Shown here piece by piece: positions 8,346 through 17,755 of a stretch of 64,000 nt of DNA; positions within the stretch are counted from its first letter, which is position 1; each line of letters starts with the position of its first letter. The stretch spans positions 558,001 to 622,000 of the forward strand of contig CAVYPX010000016.1 of the NCBI GenBank assembly GCA_963770485.1. The letters run 5' to 3'. A program made the position numbers and the translations under genes. Source of the DNA: CAVVEC01 sp963770485 (GTDB lineage: Bacteria; Acidobacteriota; Terriglobia; Terriglobales; Acidobacteriaceae). The notes beneath the pieces were generated by a model that did no database searches, was not told the origin of the DNA, and saw nothing but the letters and a program-made list of their open reading frames with translations.

Positions 8346-9809
8346 ATGATCCTTTTCTACAACCCGAACGCGACGAGGTTCCGCAACCGTCGCCTGCCAC
8401 TGTCGATCCTGGCCATTGCGGCAGTTTTGGAAGGAAAGGAGGAGTACGCCATCGTCGATGGCAATCTCGATCCTCATCCCACCGAAAGCCTGATCGGCCT
8501 GATTCAAGAGCGTTCCGTGGAACTGCTGGCTGTCACAGTTATGCCCGGGCCGCAGACGGTCGGTGCGGTCGCAAGCTGCCGTGAAATTCGGGCACGCTTT
8601 CCGAGGGTTCCGATCGTTTGGGGAGGCTATTTCGCCTCTAACTACACTTCGGCTGCGCTCAACGCGGGCTACGTGGACTACGCGGTTCGCAGTCAGGGAG
8701 AGTTGACCCTTCTGGAGCTGCTGGAGGCGATTCGAGGCCACCGCGAACTGAAGAGCATATCCGGACTCTCGTACAAAGGTGCCGACGGAGTTCCACGGCA
8801 CAATCCTGAGCGTCCGATGCGAAGTCCCGATGATTTTCCCTGGTATCCATATCATCGTATCCCGGTTGAAAAGTACCTTCTGCCCACTTTTCTGGGCCAC
8901 CGCACTGCGGTCCACCAGGCCAGCATCGGTTGCCCTTTTCGCTGCAATTTTTGCGGGGTAGTCAATTTTTCCGGCAGCCGGGAAAAAATGGAATCGCCCG
9001 CCAGGACGGGAGATATTCTGCGTCATCTGACCCAGACTTACGGCGTCGACGCGGTCCAGTTCTACGACAATAACTTTTTCTTGCGCGAAGATCACACCCG
9101 CGAGTTGGCCGACCGCATTGCCCCGCTCAACCTGCGCTGGTGGTGCGAAGGGCGAACCGACATTATGATGGGCTATTCGGACGCTACATTCGAAGCCATT
9201 CGCCGCGCTGGCTGTGCCATGATTTTCTTTGGCGCTGAGTCCGGATCGAACGAAATCCTCAAGGAGATGAAAAAAGATCTCTGCGCGGAAGATACTCTGG
9301 CTCTGGCCTCGCGCATACGCCGCTTCGGCATTATTCCAGAGTTTTCCATCATCTTCGGAAATCCCAGGGACCCGGAGGGAGACACGCGCGACTGCATCCA
9401 TTTCATCCGCCAGTTAAAGCGGCTGAATCCGGACGCGGAGATCATCGTCGAGCACTACACGCCGGTTCCGCAGCGGGCCCAGATGTACGGCGGCGTCGAG
9501 GATCAGATCCAGTTTCCTACTACACCGGACGAATGGGCCACGGAACGCTGGCAGAGATTCGCCACTCAGAAGGATCCCCGGACGCCCTGGCTCAGGCCGC
9601 GCACCAAGCAGTTGATTGACAACTTTGAGTTGGTCGTGTCCTCGCGCTGGCCCACGGTTCAGGATCTACGATTGCCGAACTGGGGACGCTGGGCGCTCAA
9701 GATTCTGAGCAGTTGGCGCTACCAGCTGGGTGTGTATGCAGCACCGCTGGAACTGAGATGGACGCAGCAGTTCATCGCCCTTCGCAAACCGAAAGAGGAG
9801 AGTTTGTGA
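8346..9809 (+). CDS. B12-binding-type radical SAM protein
   Basis: A 487-residue paralogue of the previous gene: the radical SAM cysteines are again 196, 200 and 203 (CPFRCNFC), and GGYF at 93-96 stands near the position of GGWH in the sisters. It lacks the IAPDY segment and has a shorter, more diverged N-terminal domain. The C-terminal region (PLELRWTQQF) is a weaker version of the shared tail signature. It lies 63 bp after the preceding gene and overlaps the next start in a GTGA arrangement, so it is probably co-transcribed with both. Confidence 0.85.
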   Translation: MILFYNPNATRFRNRRLPLSILAIAAVLEGKEEYAIVDGNLDPHPTESLIGLIQERSVELLAVTVMPGPQTVGAVASCREIRARFPRVPIVWGGYFASNYTSAALNAGYVDYAVRSQGELTLLELLEAIRGHRELKSISGLSYKGADGVPRHNPERPMRSPDDFPWYPYHRIPVEKYLLPTFLGHRTAVHQASIGCPFRCNFCGVVNFSGSREKMESPARTGDILRHLTQTYGVDAVQFYDNNFFLREDHTRELADRIAPLNLRWWCEGRTDIMMGYSDATFEAIRRAGCAMIFFGAESGSNEILKEMKKDLCAEDTLALASRIRRFGIIPEFSIIFGNPRDPEGDTRDCIHFIRQLKRLNPDAEIIVEHYTPVPQRAQMYGGVEDQIQFPTTPDEWATERWQRFATQKDPRTPWLRPRTKQLIDNFELVVSSRWPTVQDLRLPNWGRWALKILSSWRYQLGVYAAPLELRWTQQFIALRKPKEESL

Positions 9810-10585
9810 GCACATCCCAGAGCGCCGGACCAGATTCGCGAGATGTCCCCGGACCGGAGTCGTCCATCACGGCATCGCGAGAACCGGCTCGGGTCGGCCC
9901 AAGAGAAGGTTACGAACGTTGGGCCGCGACCTACGATCAATTTCCCAATCCTCTTCTCGCTCGCGAAGAGCGTCATCTCATGCCCTTGCTTCCCGATCTA
10001 ACTGGGAAAGATGTCCTCGACCTGGCCTGCGGCACCGGGCGATGGTTGCAAAAGCTGCTGGAACGTGGGGCGCGCTCAGGAGTCGGAGTCGATTACTCAA
10101 CCGCCATGTTGCGAGTCGCCAGCCGCAAAGCCGCAATCCGGGGTCAGTTGGCGAGAGCCGATTGCCTAAAACTTCCGTTTCGCGCCTCAGTCTTCGATCT
10201 TGGCGTTTGTTCCTTCGCTCTGAGCCACATCCAGGACTTGAAGCAAATGGCGTGCGAGTTGGCGCGTGTGATGAAGCCGAACGCTGTTGTTTTCGTCAGC
10301 GATCTCCATCCGGAAGCTTACACCCGAGGATGGCGAACCGGTTTCCGCGATATCCGCGGCGCTTGCCAAATCGAGGCGCTGCCTCCGTCAGCTGAAGAAA
10401 TTATCCAAGCGTTCGATTCAGGCGGGTTCAAAAGCCTTGCGCATATAGCCCTGTGTCTGGGGGGCCCGGAGGAGCCGATGTTGCTCGGGGCGGGTAAGAC
10501 TCACTGGTTAGCGGAAAACGTTCAGCAACCGGCAGTGCTGGTCTGCCATTTCAAACGCGAGTGCAACGACGATCTTGAGAGCTGA
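9806..10585 (+). CDS. Class I SAM-dependent methyltransferase
   Basis: A 259-residue methyltransferase of the Methyltransf_11/25 type. Motif I is DLACGTGRW, near residues 71-79, followed by a VGVDYS acidic strand. A longer frame opens at 9713, but that would place about 90 bp inside the preceding radical SAM gene. The GTG at 9806 overlaps that gene's stop (GTGA) and has an AGAGGAGAG ribosome binding site just upstream, so I use it. The residues before the EGYERWAATYDQF motif are low-complexity. It mirrors the methyltransferase at 1080-1916 in the other wing. Confidence 0.85.
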   Translation: MSTSQSAGPDSRDVPGPESSITASREPARVGPREGYERWAATYDQFPNPLLAREERHLMPLLPDLTGKDVLDLACGTGRWLQKLLERGARSGVGVDYSTAMLRVASRKAAIRGQLARADCLKLPFRASVFDLGVCSFALSHIQDLKQMACELARVMKPNAVVFVSDLHPEAYTRGWRTGFRDIRGACQIEALPPSAEEIIQAFDSGGFKSLAHIALCLGGPEEPMLLGAGKTHWLAENVQQPAVLVCHFKRECNDDLES

Positions 10586-10632
10586 GAAATGAGCGCTCCA
10601 TTTATCGGTTACGCGACGGCCGAGGCGGATTT

Positions 10633-11934
10633 ATGAAGCCAAGACTGACGGAAGCAATCGTCGCGTCGTTGAGCTTCTCCGGCGAGACATGTGATCAGGT
10701 TCAGCGATTCGAGAAATTCAGCCAACGTGAGTGGAATCGCACACTGTGCTGGCTCGATGACGCCGGCTTAGCGCTTTACTTTCTGCAAAAACTCAAAGAG
10801 ACAAGTGCTACCAGCGTGGTTCCCGAGCCGATCCTGTCTGGTCTCGAAAAGCGATTCACCGCCAACCAGCAGCGCGTGACCCACATGGCGCGGCAGTTCG
10901 AGTTTCTGAATGCCAGATTCCACGAGAACGGCGTTCGGTATGCAGCCGTCAAGGGCCTTTCCCTGGTTCCGCAGTTTTGTCCTGATCCATATCTCCGGCA
11001 TCAGAGTGACTTTGACTACTTGGTTGACGATCAGTCGCTACCAATCGCGCAACGCGTTCTGGTGGACGCTGGATACGTTGCGAAGCCGTCCCGCTCCAGC
11101 AAGGAGTTCATCTTCCTTATGCCCGCGATGGCAGAGGCACGACCTGGCGATGAACAGTATGAAGCGCGAGCACCTTATGCAGTGGAATTGCATCTCGACA
11201 TGTGGGACGCCCATGAGCACAAGGTGCCTTTGCCAGGGCCCTTGTTTCTCCTGGACAACGTAAGTACCCATCAATGGGATGGATGCGCCTTTCCGGCCCT
11301 TCCCGATGAGGATGCATTTCTCCTTCAGGTATTGCATGCATGCCACCATCTTTTCACCTATTGGATACGGATGTCCTGGCTATTCGAGATCGGCTACTTT
11401 CTGCAGCAACGGGTGTTTGACGCATCACTTTGGACCCGAATTGAGGAGCGCGTGGGAGCGAACGCCATGCTTCGAGAGTTCGTCGTGATTGTCACCGAAC
11501 TGGCGGCGAATCTTTTCTCAGCGCCGATTCCACACGCGGTTCGAGTTTGGGGTCAGAGACTTCGTCCCGCGCCTCGCATGTGGGTCGACAATTATGCTCG
11601 CCAATGGGTGTTTGGTGAACTACCAGCCTACCAATTCCGCTTGTTCCCAAGGGCCAAGCTGGTTCTATTTCTGCAGCAACAATACCTGGGCGATGCTCTC
11701 GACCGGAGACATTTCGCATGGACCCGGCTGCTCTCTTTTTCACGGATCTTACGCATGGTGCGGTCGATCAAAGCCAGGCCTTCAATCGTTCTGAAAGCGG
11801 GCTGGTGGAAACACCAGCGTCTTGTGCAGCGGATCATCTTTCATGTTCTTGCGAGCTTCCGATATCTGTGCGAAATTCCCCGTTGGCGATGGCTCAACCG
11901 GGCGAGAGTAGACTCGGCTTCTCTTGAGGCTTGA
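10633..11934 (+). CDS. Nucleotidyltransferase family protein (NTP_transf_5-like)
   Basis: A 433-residue protein resembling the uncharacterised nucleotidyltransferase family PF14907. The features seen are AAVKGLSL near residues 104-111 and a metal-binding-type DFDYLV at 126-131, followed by a helical C-terminal half. Members occur near HPr-kinase-like proteins, PqqD-like chaperones and exopolysaccharide or RiPP genes, and their reaction is not established. It is the last gene of the rightward wing, 47 bp after the methyltransferase. Two HPr-kinase-like genes lie about 6 kb away, so the same system may be split here. Confidence 0.7.
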   Translation: MKPRLTEAIVASLSFSGETCDQVQRFEKFSQREWNRTLCWLDDAGLALYFLQKLKETSATSVVPEPILSGLEKRFTANQQRVTHMARQFEFLNARFHENGVRYAAVKGLSLVPQFCPDPYLRHQSDFDYLVDDQSLPIAQRVLVDAGYVAKPSRSSKEFIFLMPAMAEARPGDEQYEARAPYAVELHLDMWDAHEHKVPLPGPLFLLDNVSTHQWDGCAFPALPDEDAFLLQVLHACHHLFTYWIRMSWLFEIGYFLQQRVFDASLWTRIEERVGANAMLREFVVIVTELAANLFSAPIPHAVRVWGQRLRPAPRMWVDNYARQWVFGELPAYQFRLFPRAKLVLFLQQQYLGDALDRRHFAWTRLLSFSRILRMVRSIKARPSIVLKAGWWKHQRLVQRIIFHVLASFRYLCEIPRWRWLNRARVDSASLEA

Positions 11935-12151
11935 TCGCTCGTACGCGGGGCCTCGATCCATGGCTGTAGCCCGCCAGCTAAACTGTGCTGCTTTCTAATA
12001 TCCGTATGAGTCTAAAGGCACGCGCCCTAAAGAACCGTCACCTAGCTCTGAGGCAATGAAGGGTTCCGCGTTGTTGGTTCTGTTGGCTTTGTGAACTGCC
12101 TGTCACCTGTTTCTGGAACATGGTAATGCGCCCGCTGGAGGCATGAAGGAC

Positions 12152-13690
12152 TCATTGTCGGTCGCGTTCCCAGATCTTTTCCCCGCTCGAAAGAATCTCG
12201 GCCACATGGTAGTGCTCGCGAAGATAAAGCCGGACGGGAGCGAGATGATCGCCAGGCCCGGAAGCATCGAGTCCGGCGTACCAACTGACAAATCTAACCC
12301 GATGTGCTTGCAGACCTTGCATCAAGTTTTCCACCTCTTCGGGTCTTGTGTAATCTGTCGGCCTTACGAACGGAACACGCGCCGGATTGCGAAGATCCAG
12401 CAGAAAGCAGGCCAATTCGTCCCCGAAGAAATAATCAGATGGTTGCGTATGCTCGGAGAGCCATCTCAGCTTCTGATACTGTGCAGGGCTGAAAAACGCA
12501 ACACGACCGGTGGGAAGATTCAATGATGCCTCCCACCGCGTTTGCGCCACACTCGGCCTGAGCACCATCATCAACAAAGCAGCGATCGTCAAACTTCGCG
12601 CAAGCGCCGGTTCGAGCCTGCCCGGAAACTGAAGCAACCAGACCAGAACAATGAGAGCAGGAGCCGCGATTGTACATAGCCGATTGTAGGCTGGAGCCGC
12701 CGCGACGGTCAGAAACAAAGCTAGCCCGGTTACGTTCACGAGCATCAGACGTTGCCATTGCACCCTGGGGTAGACCTGTTGTTGAAAACGGTAGCGGATA
12801 AAAAACAGTGCGTACACCATAGGAATAAGCAGGTGAATGAAAACAAGCGCAACCAGATCCGGCCAGTTTGCCCATTCATGCGGCGAAGGCCACCCGCGGA
12901 GGTAGATTCTCCAGGTATTAAACCAGTCCGCCGGATAGTACTTGACCACGAAAACAACGGTGTACCAAAAGAATTTCTTCAGGCCGACCTGCCAGACGAA
13001 GTAGACATTGAAGACTAAGAGTACGGCCAGGAAACTCCCGGTTAGTGCTGCCTCTTTCTTGAGCAGACGGGCCCCCACTTGCCCTTCCCGTTTGTGCTCC
13101 CACAGAAGAAACAAGGCTGGTCCGAGAATACCCAGCGCGACGGACTGTGTGAAACACGCCGCCATGCCCCAGCACGCACCTGCCCATGCAATCCGCTTTG
13201 TGCTCCTCTCCTCAATCAGGACGGCAAGGGCGGCTGCCGTAAAAACCGCACTATACCAATGGTGAGTCGCGTCCAAGTAAGTGCTGAATGGGAAAGTCAG
13301 AAACAAGAGAGCTGGAAGAAATGCGCTCGAACCAACCATCAGTCTTCTGGAAATAGAAGTACACAACCAGCTCAGAATGAGACCCACAAGAATCAGCATT
13401 GCTTGGGGAATCCAAGCTCGGACACCGAACAGCCAGAAGAGGCAGAAGTAGAGAACATCCGTTCCCGGAAGGGTAAAGTGATCATAGTCGCGGTAGATCA
13501 GTTCCCCCGCTAACATTCTGGTGCCGTGCTGAAGGTAAATCGATTGATCGCCCGATGGAGCGCGCGGTGTGTCGGGAAGAATAAAGACCTGCAGATACAA
13601 GAAAGCACAACAGGCCAGTAGGATGACCGCCACCAACCTCTCGGGATAAGTCAGGCGGGGTGTAAGTTGGTGGCGCAACAATTCTTGCAT
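12152..13690 (-). CDS. Polytopic membrane protein, GT-C glycosyltransferase-like
   Basis: A 512-residue protein with about ten hydrophobic segments. The first long periplasmic loop carries PSGDQSIYL and then LIYRDYDHFTLPGTD. This resembles the acidic catalytic loop of GT39/GT83-type polyprenyl-phosphate-sugar glycosyltransferases (PMT/ArnT). The C-terminal ~100 residues form a soluble, presumably periplasmic domain. It would transfer a sugar from a polyprenyl carrier to a lipid, protein or glycan acceptor. It is 104 bp downstream of the FkbM methyltransferase on the same strand and may share its transcript. The 217 bp downstream of its stop show nothing recognisable. Confidence 0.65.
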   Translation of the reverse strand: MQELLRHQLTPRLTYPERLVAVILLACCAFLYLQVFILPDTPRAPSGDQSIYLQHGTRMLAGELIYRDYDHFTLPGTDVLYFCLFWLFGVRAWIPQAMLILVGLILSWLCTSISRRLMVGSSAFLPALLFLTFPFSTYLDATHHWYSAVFTAAALAVLIEERSTKRIAWAGACWGMAACFTQSVALGILGPALFLLWEHKREGQVGARLLKKEAALTGSFLAVLLVFNVYFVWQVGLKKFFWYTVVFVVKYYPADWFNTWRIYLRGWPSPHEWANWPDLVALVFIHLLIPMVYALFFIRYRFQQQVYPRVQWQRLMLVNVTGLALFLTVAAAPAYNRLCTIAAPALIVLVWLLQFPGRLEPALARSLTIAALLMMVLRPSVAQTRWEASLNLPTGRVAFFSPAQYQKLRWLSEHTQPSDYFFGDELACFLLDLRNPARVPFVRPTDYTRPEEVENLMQGLQAHRVRFVSWYAGLDASGPGDHLAPVRLYLREHYHVAEILSSGEKIWERDRQ

Positions 13691-13794
13691 AGCCTGCTCC
13701 CGTGGGGCATCGGCTGGACTACCGTTTTCAATCCTGCAGCTGTCTCAAATCCCCGACCGCAATCCATTGCACAAATGAGATCAGGATCCACGGG

Positions 13795-14718
13795 CTACGA
13801 AGTGAGAACAGAGCGGGACGCTGGCTTTCGGCGGCCAGCGTTCTTCCATACCCCCGACGCCTGATCATATTCGCTCGGCCAGGCGAACATGCGGCGCGGA
13901 AACTGCTCTTCCGGTATGTTCCATTCCGCTTGGTAACGGTGTTCCTGGAGCCAGGAACAAATCTGTTCGGCGACCCGCCGATCGTGCACTTCGGCTATGA
14001 GAAGAGGCCGTTGATTTGCAAAAAGCCTGGCGCCACCCCGCAAAACTTCATACTCGCCGCCTTCCACGTCAATCTTGATAAGTTGTGGCGCAGGTCCCCC
14101 TGCGGCGATGAAACCGTCCAGGCTGACGGCGGGCACCTTGATCAGTTCGCTTCCCGCCAGAACGGGATGGAATCCGCCAGCTTCCACACCACCGTGCGTT
14201 CTTCGTTCTTGCCCGCGCCGGAAGGGAATTCCGCCTTTCGCAGTATAAGACCACACAGCGGCCTGCACCACTTCTATGCGCTCTCCGATTTGGTTTCGCA
14301 AGCCGCTCTCTCGAAGACGCGTGACATTCTCCGGATCGCCATCGAAAGCCACGATCCGCCCCGACTCGCCCACCAACCGCGCGGCCCCGAGGGCAACAAT
14401 ACCCAGGTAAGCACCGATGTCATAAACGACCGTACCCGGCCGCACTACGTCCAAGATTGCATTCTGCACTTCCGGCTCGTGCTTTCCTCGCCAGTAGCTT
14501 GCTTCCCGGGGGAGCAGCAACCGCATCCACATTCCGGAAGATAATCCTGCTTGCACACGCACCCATACCTCCCTTTCAGGCAGGCAGCGCCGCTGAATCG
14601 CTCCGTGGAACCGCCTCAGCACCCGTCCGGCAAAGGGCGAGAAACGCGACACCGGCGCCAGGAACCAGTCTGCCAACCCGAAGTGGATCCGGTAAAGAAG
14701 AACGTACAAGCGGGTCAT
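13795..14718 (-). CDS. FkbM-family methyltransferase
   Basis: A 307-residue methyltransferase of the FkbM type, commonly O-methylating sugars in polysaccharide loci. The SAM-binding segment is VVYDIGAYLGI (near residues 102-112), followed by IVAFDGDPENV. The family's LIKIDVEGGEYEVL motif is near residue 210. The ATG at 14718 has GGAG nine bases upstream and is preferred to the in-frame TTG at 14733. It is divergent from the GT87-propeller gene across about 140 bp. Confidence 0.88.
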   Translation of the reverse strand: MTRLYVLLYRIHFGLADWFLAPVSRFSPFAGRVLRRFHGAIQRRCLPEREVWVRVQAGLSSGMWMRLLLPREASYWRGKHEPEVQNAILDVVRPGTVVYDIGAYLGIVALGAARLVGESGRIVAFDGDPENVTRLRESGLRNQIGERIEVVQAAVWSYTAKGGIPFRRGQERRTHGGVEAGGFHPVLAGSELIKVPAVSLDGFIAAGGPAPQLIKIDVEGGEYEVLRGGARLFANQRPLLIAEVHDRRVAEQICSWLQEHRYQAEWNIPEEQFPRRMFAWPSEYDQASGVWKNAGRRKPASRSVLTS

Positions 14719-14857
14719 TCCCTCCGGCTCCAATTACTGGGAAACATTGTGGACGATAGGTCAGGGCTGGGCCTTTTTTCAACTCGGATCTCATTCGTGC
14801 TGCCAGGTTTCTTCACTGGAATCATGATACGGCTTTGGCTGGGCCAGGCGATCAACT

Positions 14858-17038
14858 ATGATGCTCTCGCGGATGAATCAACCAGATGCAATCAAAAGCC
14901 CTCCGCGGACTCCAGAGACGGACACGCGGCAACGGCCCTCGATCACAAAGCTTGGGCTGAAGCGCTTTCGGTCGTGGCCTGCGGTTGAATGGCTTGTCGT
15001 CGCGGCTCTTGCGGTGCTCTTTCTTGGACACGGTCTTTTGCCCGCGTGGCGAACGCTGAACACCGATTTCCCCAACTACTATCTCGCGGCGTCGCTGCAT
15101 CGCCACCGAATTCCGCTGGATCGAGTGTATGAGTGGACCTGGTTTCAGCGCCAAAATGATCATGTGGGAGTGCGCGACGGTCTGGTGAGCTTTGCGCCCA
15201 ACCCGCCGCTCTGTGCCCTTCCGCTGTTGCCGCTTACCGGCCTGCCACCATTGGCCGCCAAGCGCGTCTGGCTGATTGTGAATCTCGGATTCCTGGTGTT
15301 GGCTCTATCAGCGTTGCGGCGAGCAACGAAATTGTGCTGGCGCCGCCTGATTCTGATATCGCTGTTGTGCGTTGTCCCGCTTCATACGAATTTCCAATAT
15401 GGCCAGTACTACGCGCTGATCCTTTTTTTGATCTGCACCGCCTACTACGCTTTTTCCCTGGAGCGCCGATTCACAGCGGGAGCGTTATTGGCAGCGGCGG
15501 CCATGTTGAAGATCTTTCCCGGTCTCTTTCTGATCCTGTTTCTCCGGAAACGGAATTGGCGTTCAGCGGCGGGGCTGATTTGTGGCGCTGCAGCCCTGGC
15601 GGCGGTTTCGGTGGGCGTTTTTGGTTGGGAGGTTCACCGCGTGTTTATCTCCGAGGTGCTACCTCAAGTTCCCCGTGGAGACTGGCTTGGACCTTACTAC
15701 TACTTGCAGAGAAGTTCATTCATTACGCTTTGGAGCCATTTGTTCCTGTATGCGCCGGAGTTAAATCCTTCTCCGCTTCTGGATTCGCCTCTGCTGTACG
15801 CGTCGGCCCAAGCCGCAACTGTCGTCATATTGCTGATGGGATTCCTGCTGTCAATTGGAAAGAGCACTGCGAAACCGGCGATAGCTTTGTCCTGGGCGGC
15901 ATTGGTGCCGCTATCCCTGCTACTCTCTTCCCAAAGTGGCAGCTACCATCCCTCGGTGCTGATCTTCACCGCCATTGTCGGGTGTGATGCACTGTTGGCG
16001 TCTAACAATAAACGCAAGGCCCTCTTCTTCCTGTTGCTATACGTGATCGCTTGCGCACCGTTTCCAAGCATCATTGCGAAGCTTTTTCCGGTCTTGCGAC
16101 TGGCAGCAATAACCGCGCTCTATGTTATGTTGCTGTGCGCCGCCTCAACGGGCAGGAAGTTACACTTCGATCGGCGATGGCTAACCGTGGGTCTGATTCT
16201 CGGCGCGATATTGGCGCTTCTAGGTCTACGTTCAGTACGAGACCGGTCCGAGGATTTCAGCAGGCGTTTACCCAGTCCCCCGAATGGATACCGCGCAGCC
16301 AATCCTGTCCCGATTGCCGGCGGCGTCGTCTTTACAGAGATGCAACCAAAGAGATATGGAGCGGTATTTCTTCAAAATGGGGATCTTCGTGATCTGCAAA
16401 TGCCGGGCGATGTGCTCTCAGTCGCCGGTGCCGACACCATCCCAGTGCTCTATTCCGAACTGACAGGCAGCCGATCATTCATTGTGCGACTTCCCATTGA
16501 GCGGTTCGGGTTTGCCCCCGAACCTCTAGCCGAAGGGCAAGAGCCTGCGCTCTCGCCCAACGGGAAATGGCTGGTCTTTATCAAGGAAGAACAAGGAAGC
16601 AGTGCAGTTTGGCTTTTAGGCACAAATTCTGGTAATGCAGCGGAAATGGTCTTGTCGAGCGCTTACCATCCTATCGATGTGAGCGTTACGTCCGACGGCG
16701 ACGTGATCGCAGCGGTAGGTAAGGTGAGTGATCCACATCTGGTTCTAGTCCAGCGCATGACAGGAGTCGTCACAGCTTTGCCGGGATTTCCCGATCCCGC
16801 GAGGTATCCCTCAGTGTCTCCTGATGGCAGACGAGTGGCGTTCAGCCGGCGCCAGCGCGGATTCTGGCATTTGACGGTGCACGAACTTGCAACTGGGTCG
16901 GAGCAGCAAGTAACCCACGCGCCGTGCAACGCCATCTCTCCCTCGTGGCAGAATGATCGGACTCTGTTGTACGCGACCGATTGCGGCCGGGGAGTGGGGC
17001 TTAGCGCGATTGCCAGGGTTGTTCTGCCGGGCAAATAG
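14858..17038 (+). CDS. GT87-like membrane glycosyltransferase fused to TolB-type propeller
   Basis: A 726-residue two-part protein. Residues 1-460 contain about ten membrane segments and a first loop (LNTDFPNYYLAASLHRHR, then VYEWTWFQR) matching the GT87/DUF2029 family of polyprenyl-sugar-dependent glycosyltransferases. Residues 470-726 have PD40/TolB-like blades, for example PALSPNGKWLVFI, YPSVSPDGRRVAFS and ISPSWQNDRTLLY, and would lie outside the membrane. The fusion is continuous with no sign of a frameshift. The start is uncertain: ATGs at 14858, 14861 and 14873 are in frame. The propeller may bind the acceptor or another envelope protein. Confidence 0.75.
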   Translation: MMLSRMNQPDAIKSPPRTPETDTRQRPSITKLGLKRFRSWPAVEWLVVAALAVLFLGHGLLPAWRTLNTDFPNYYLAASLHRHRIPLDRVYEWTWFQRQNDHVGVRDGLVSFAPNPPLCALPLLPLTGLPPLAAKRVWLIVNLGFLVLALSALRRATKLCWRRLILISLLCVVPLHTNFQYGQYYALILFLICTAYYAFSLERRFTAGALLAAAAMLKIFPGLFLILFLRKRNWRSAAGLICGAAALAAVSVGVFGWEVHRVFISEVLPQVPRGDWLGPYYYLQRSSFITLWSHLFLYAPELNPSPLLDSPLLYASAQAATVVILLMGFLLSIGKSTAKPAIALSWAALVPLSLLLSSQSGSYHPSVLIFTAIVGCDALLASNNKRKALFFLLLYVIACAPFPSIIAKLFPVLRLAAITALYVMLLCAASTGRKLHFDRRWLTVGLILGAILALLGLRSVRDRSEDFSRRLPSPPNGYRAANPVPIAGGVVFTEMQPKRYGAVFLQNGDLRDLQMPGDVLSVAGADTIPVLYSELTGSRSFIVRLPIERFGFAPEPLAEGQEPALSPNGKWLVFIKEEQGSSAVWLLGTNSGNAAEMVLSSAYHPIDVSVTSDGDVIAAVGKVSDPHLVLVQRMTGVVTALPGFPDPARYPSVSPDGRRVAFSRRQRGFWHLTVHELATGSEQQVTHAPCNAISPSWQNDRTLLYATDCGRGVGLSAIARVVLPGK

Positions 17039-17080
17039 CGGGGCCATCGCTTAGAAAACGCAGCCTAGCAGGGTACACCT

Positions 17081-17755
17081 TTAGTAGATTCCCGGAATCA
17101 CTCTCGCCGTGGTTTCGGCGTACGTGTCATGGCGCGGGCCGAACCGGTCGCGCAGATGCTTCTCCTCAACTGCGATCTTACGCAGAAGGAGCACGGCCCA
17201 AGCCACGACCAGCAGCCAGCCCAATATACTGGCTAACGTCAGCGCCATGGCTACCTTTCCAAGGATCGCAGCCGCATAGCGGGGATGACGCACGTATCGG
17301 TAAGGTCCATAGTTCATCGGTACAGGCGAGGGTTCACTCTTGTTGAAATACCTTGCGAGATAAGCATCGGTCCAAATCTGCCAAACCGTGACCGCGAGGT
17401 AGAGTACGAGTCCAATGGTTTGCAGCACTGGCTGAGCGAGCCTTGGGATTAGATGCCCATGGCCATAATCCAGAAAAACGGCCAAATCCGCGGCCATAAG
17501 CAACATTACCCACTTGGGTCCCGTCGGGTCGGAATCCAGCGCCCACCACTCCTGCATGGCAGGCTTCGAATGGAAAACTTCTCGACTTGAAAGAATGGAA
17601 TACAGCGAACCCGCCAGCCGCAATGCCAGATAACTTCCCGCAAACCCATCAACTCGTAGCCAGAGGTTGGATCCGCTCCATTGCATCAAACACGCCAAAG
17701 CTACGCCCAGATAACCCAAAGAACACCCCAGTGTTTTCCACAGCGCTTGTCTCAT
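17081..17755 (-). CDS. Isoprenylcysteine carboxyl methyltransferase-like membrane protein
   Basis: A 224-residue membrane protein with about five hydrophobic segments. The C-terminal half has the ICMT/PEMT-type pattern GPYRYVRHPRYAA (near 155-167) and EEKHLRDRFGPRHDTY, which forms the SAM and substrate site in this family. Bacterial members methylate small lipophilic substrates and are usually of unknown role. Its ATG overlaps the stop of the HPr-kinase-like gene upstream (ATGA), so the two are translationally coupled. Confidence 0.78.
   Translation of the reverse strand: MRQALWKTLGCSLGYLGVALACLMQWSGSNLWLRVDGFAGSYLALRLAGSLYSILSSREVFHSKPAMQEWWALDSDPTGPKWVMLLMAADLAVFLDYGHGHLIPRLAQPVLQTIGLVLYLAVTVWQIWTDAYLARYFNKSEPSPVPMNYGPYRYVRHPRYAAAILGKVAMALTLASILGWLLVVAWAVLLLRKIAVEEKHLRDRFGPRHDTYAETTARVIPGIY

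Noticed and set aside
7695..9401. 568-codon open frame on the minus strand
   Set aside because: It lies antisense across two convincing radical SAM genes with CxxxCxxC motifs; its protein has no recognisable domain and the opening follows from GC-rich codon bias.
14757..14779. Short GGTC/GGCC stem followed by TTTTTT, terminator-like
   Set aside because: Only four pairs with a wobble, and it sits between two divergent starts where no transcript should end.
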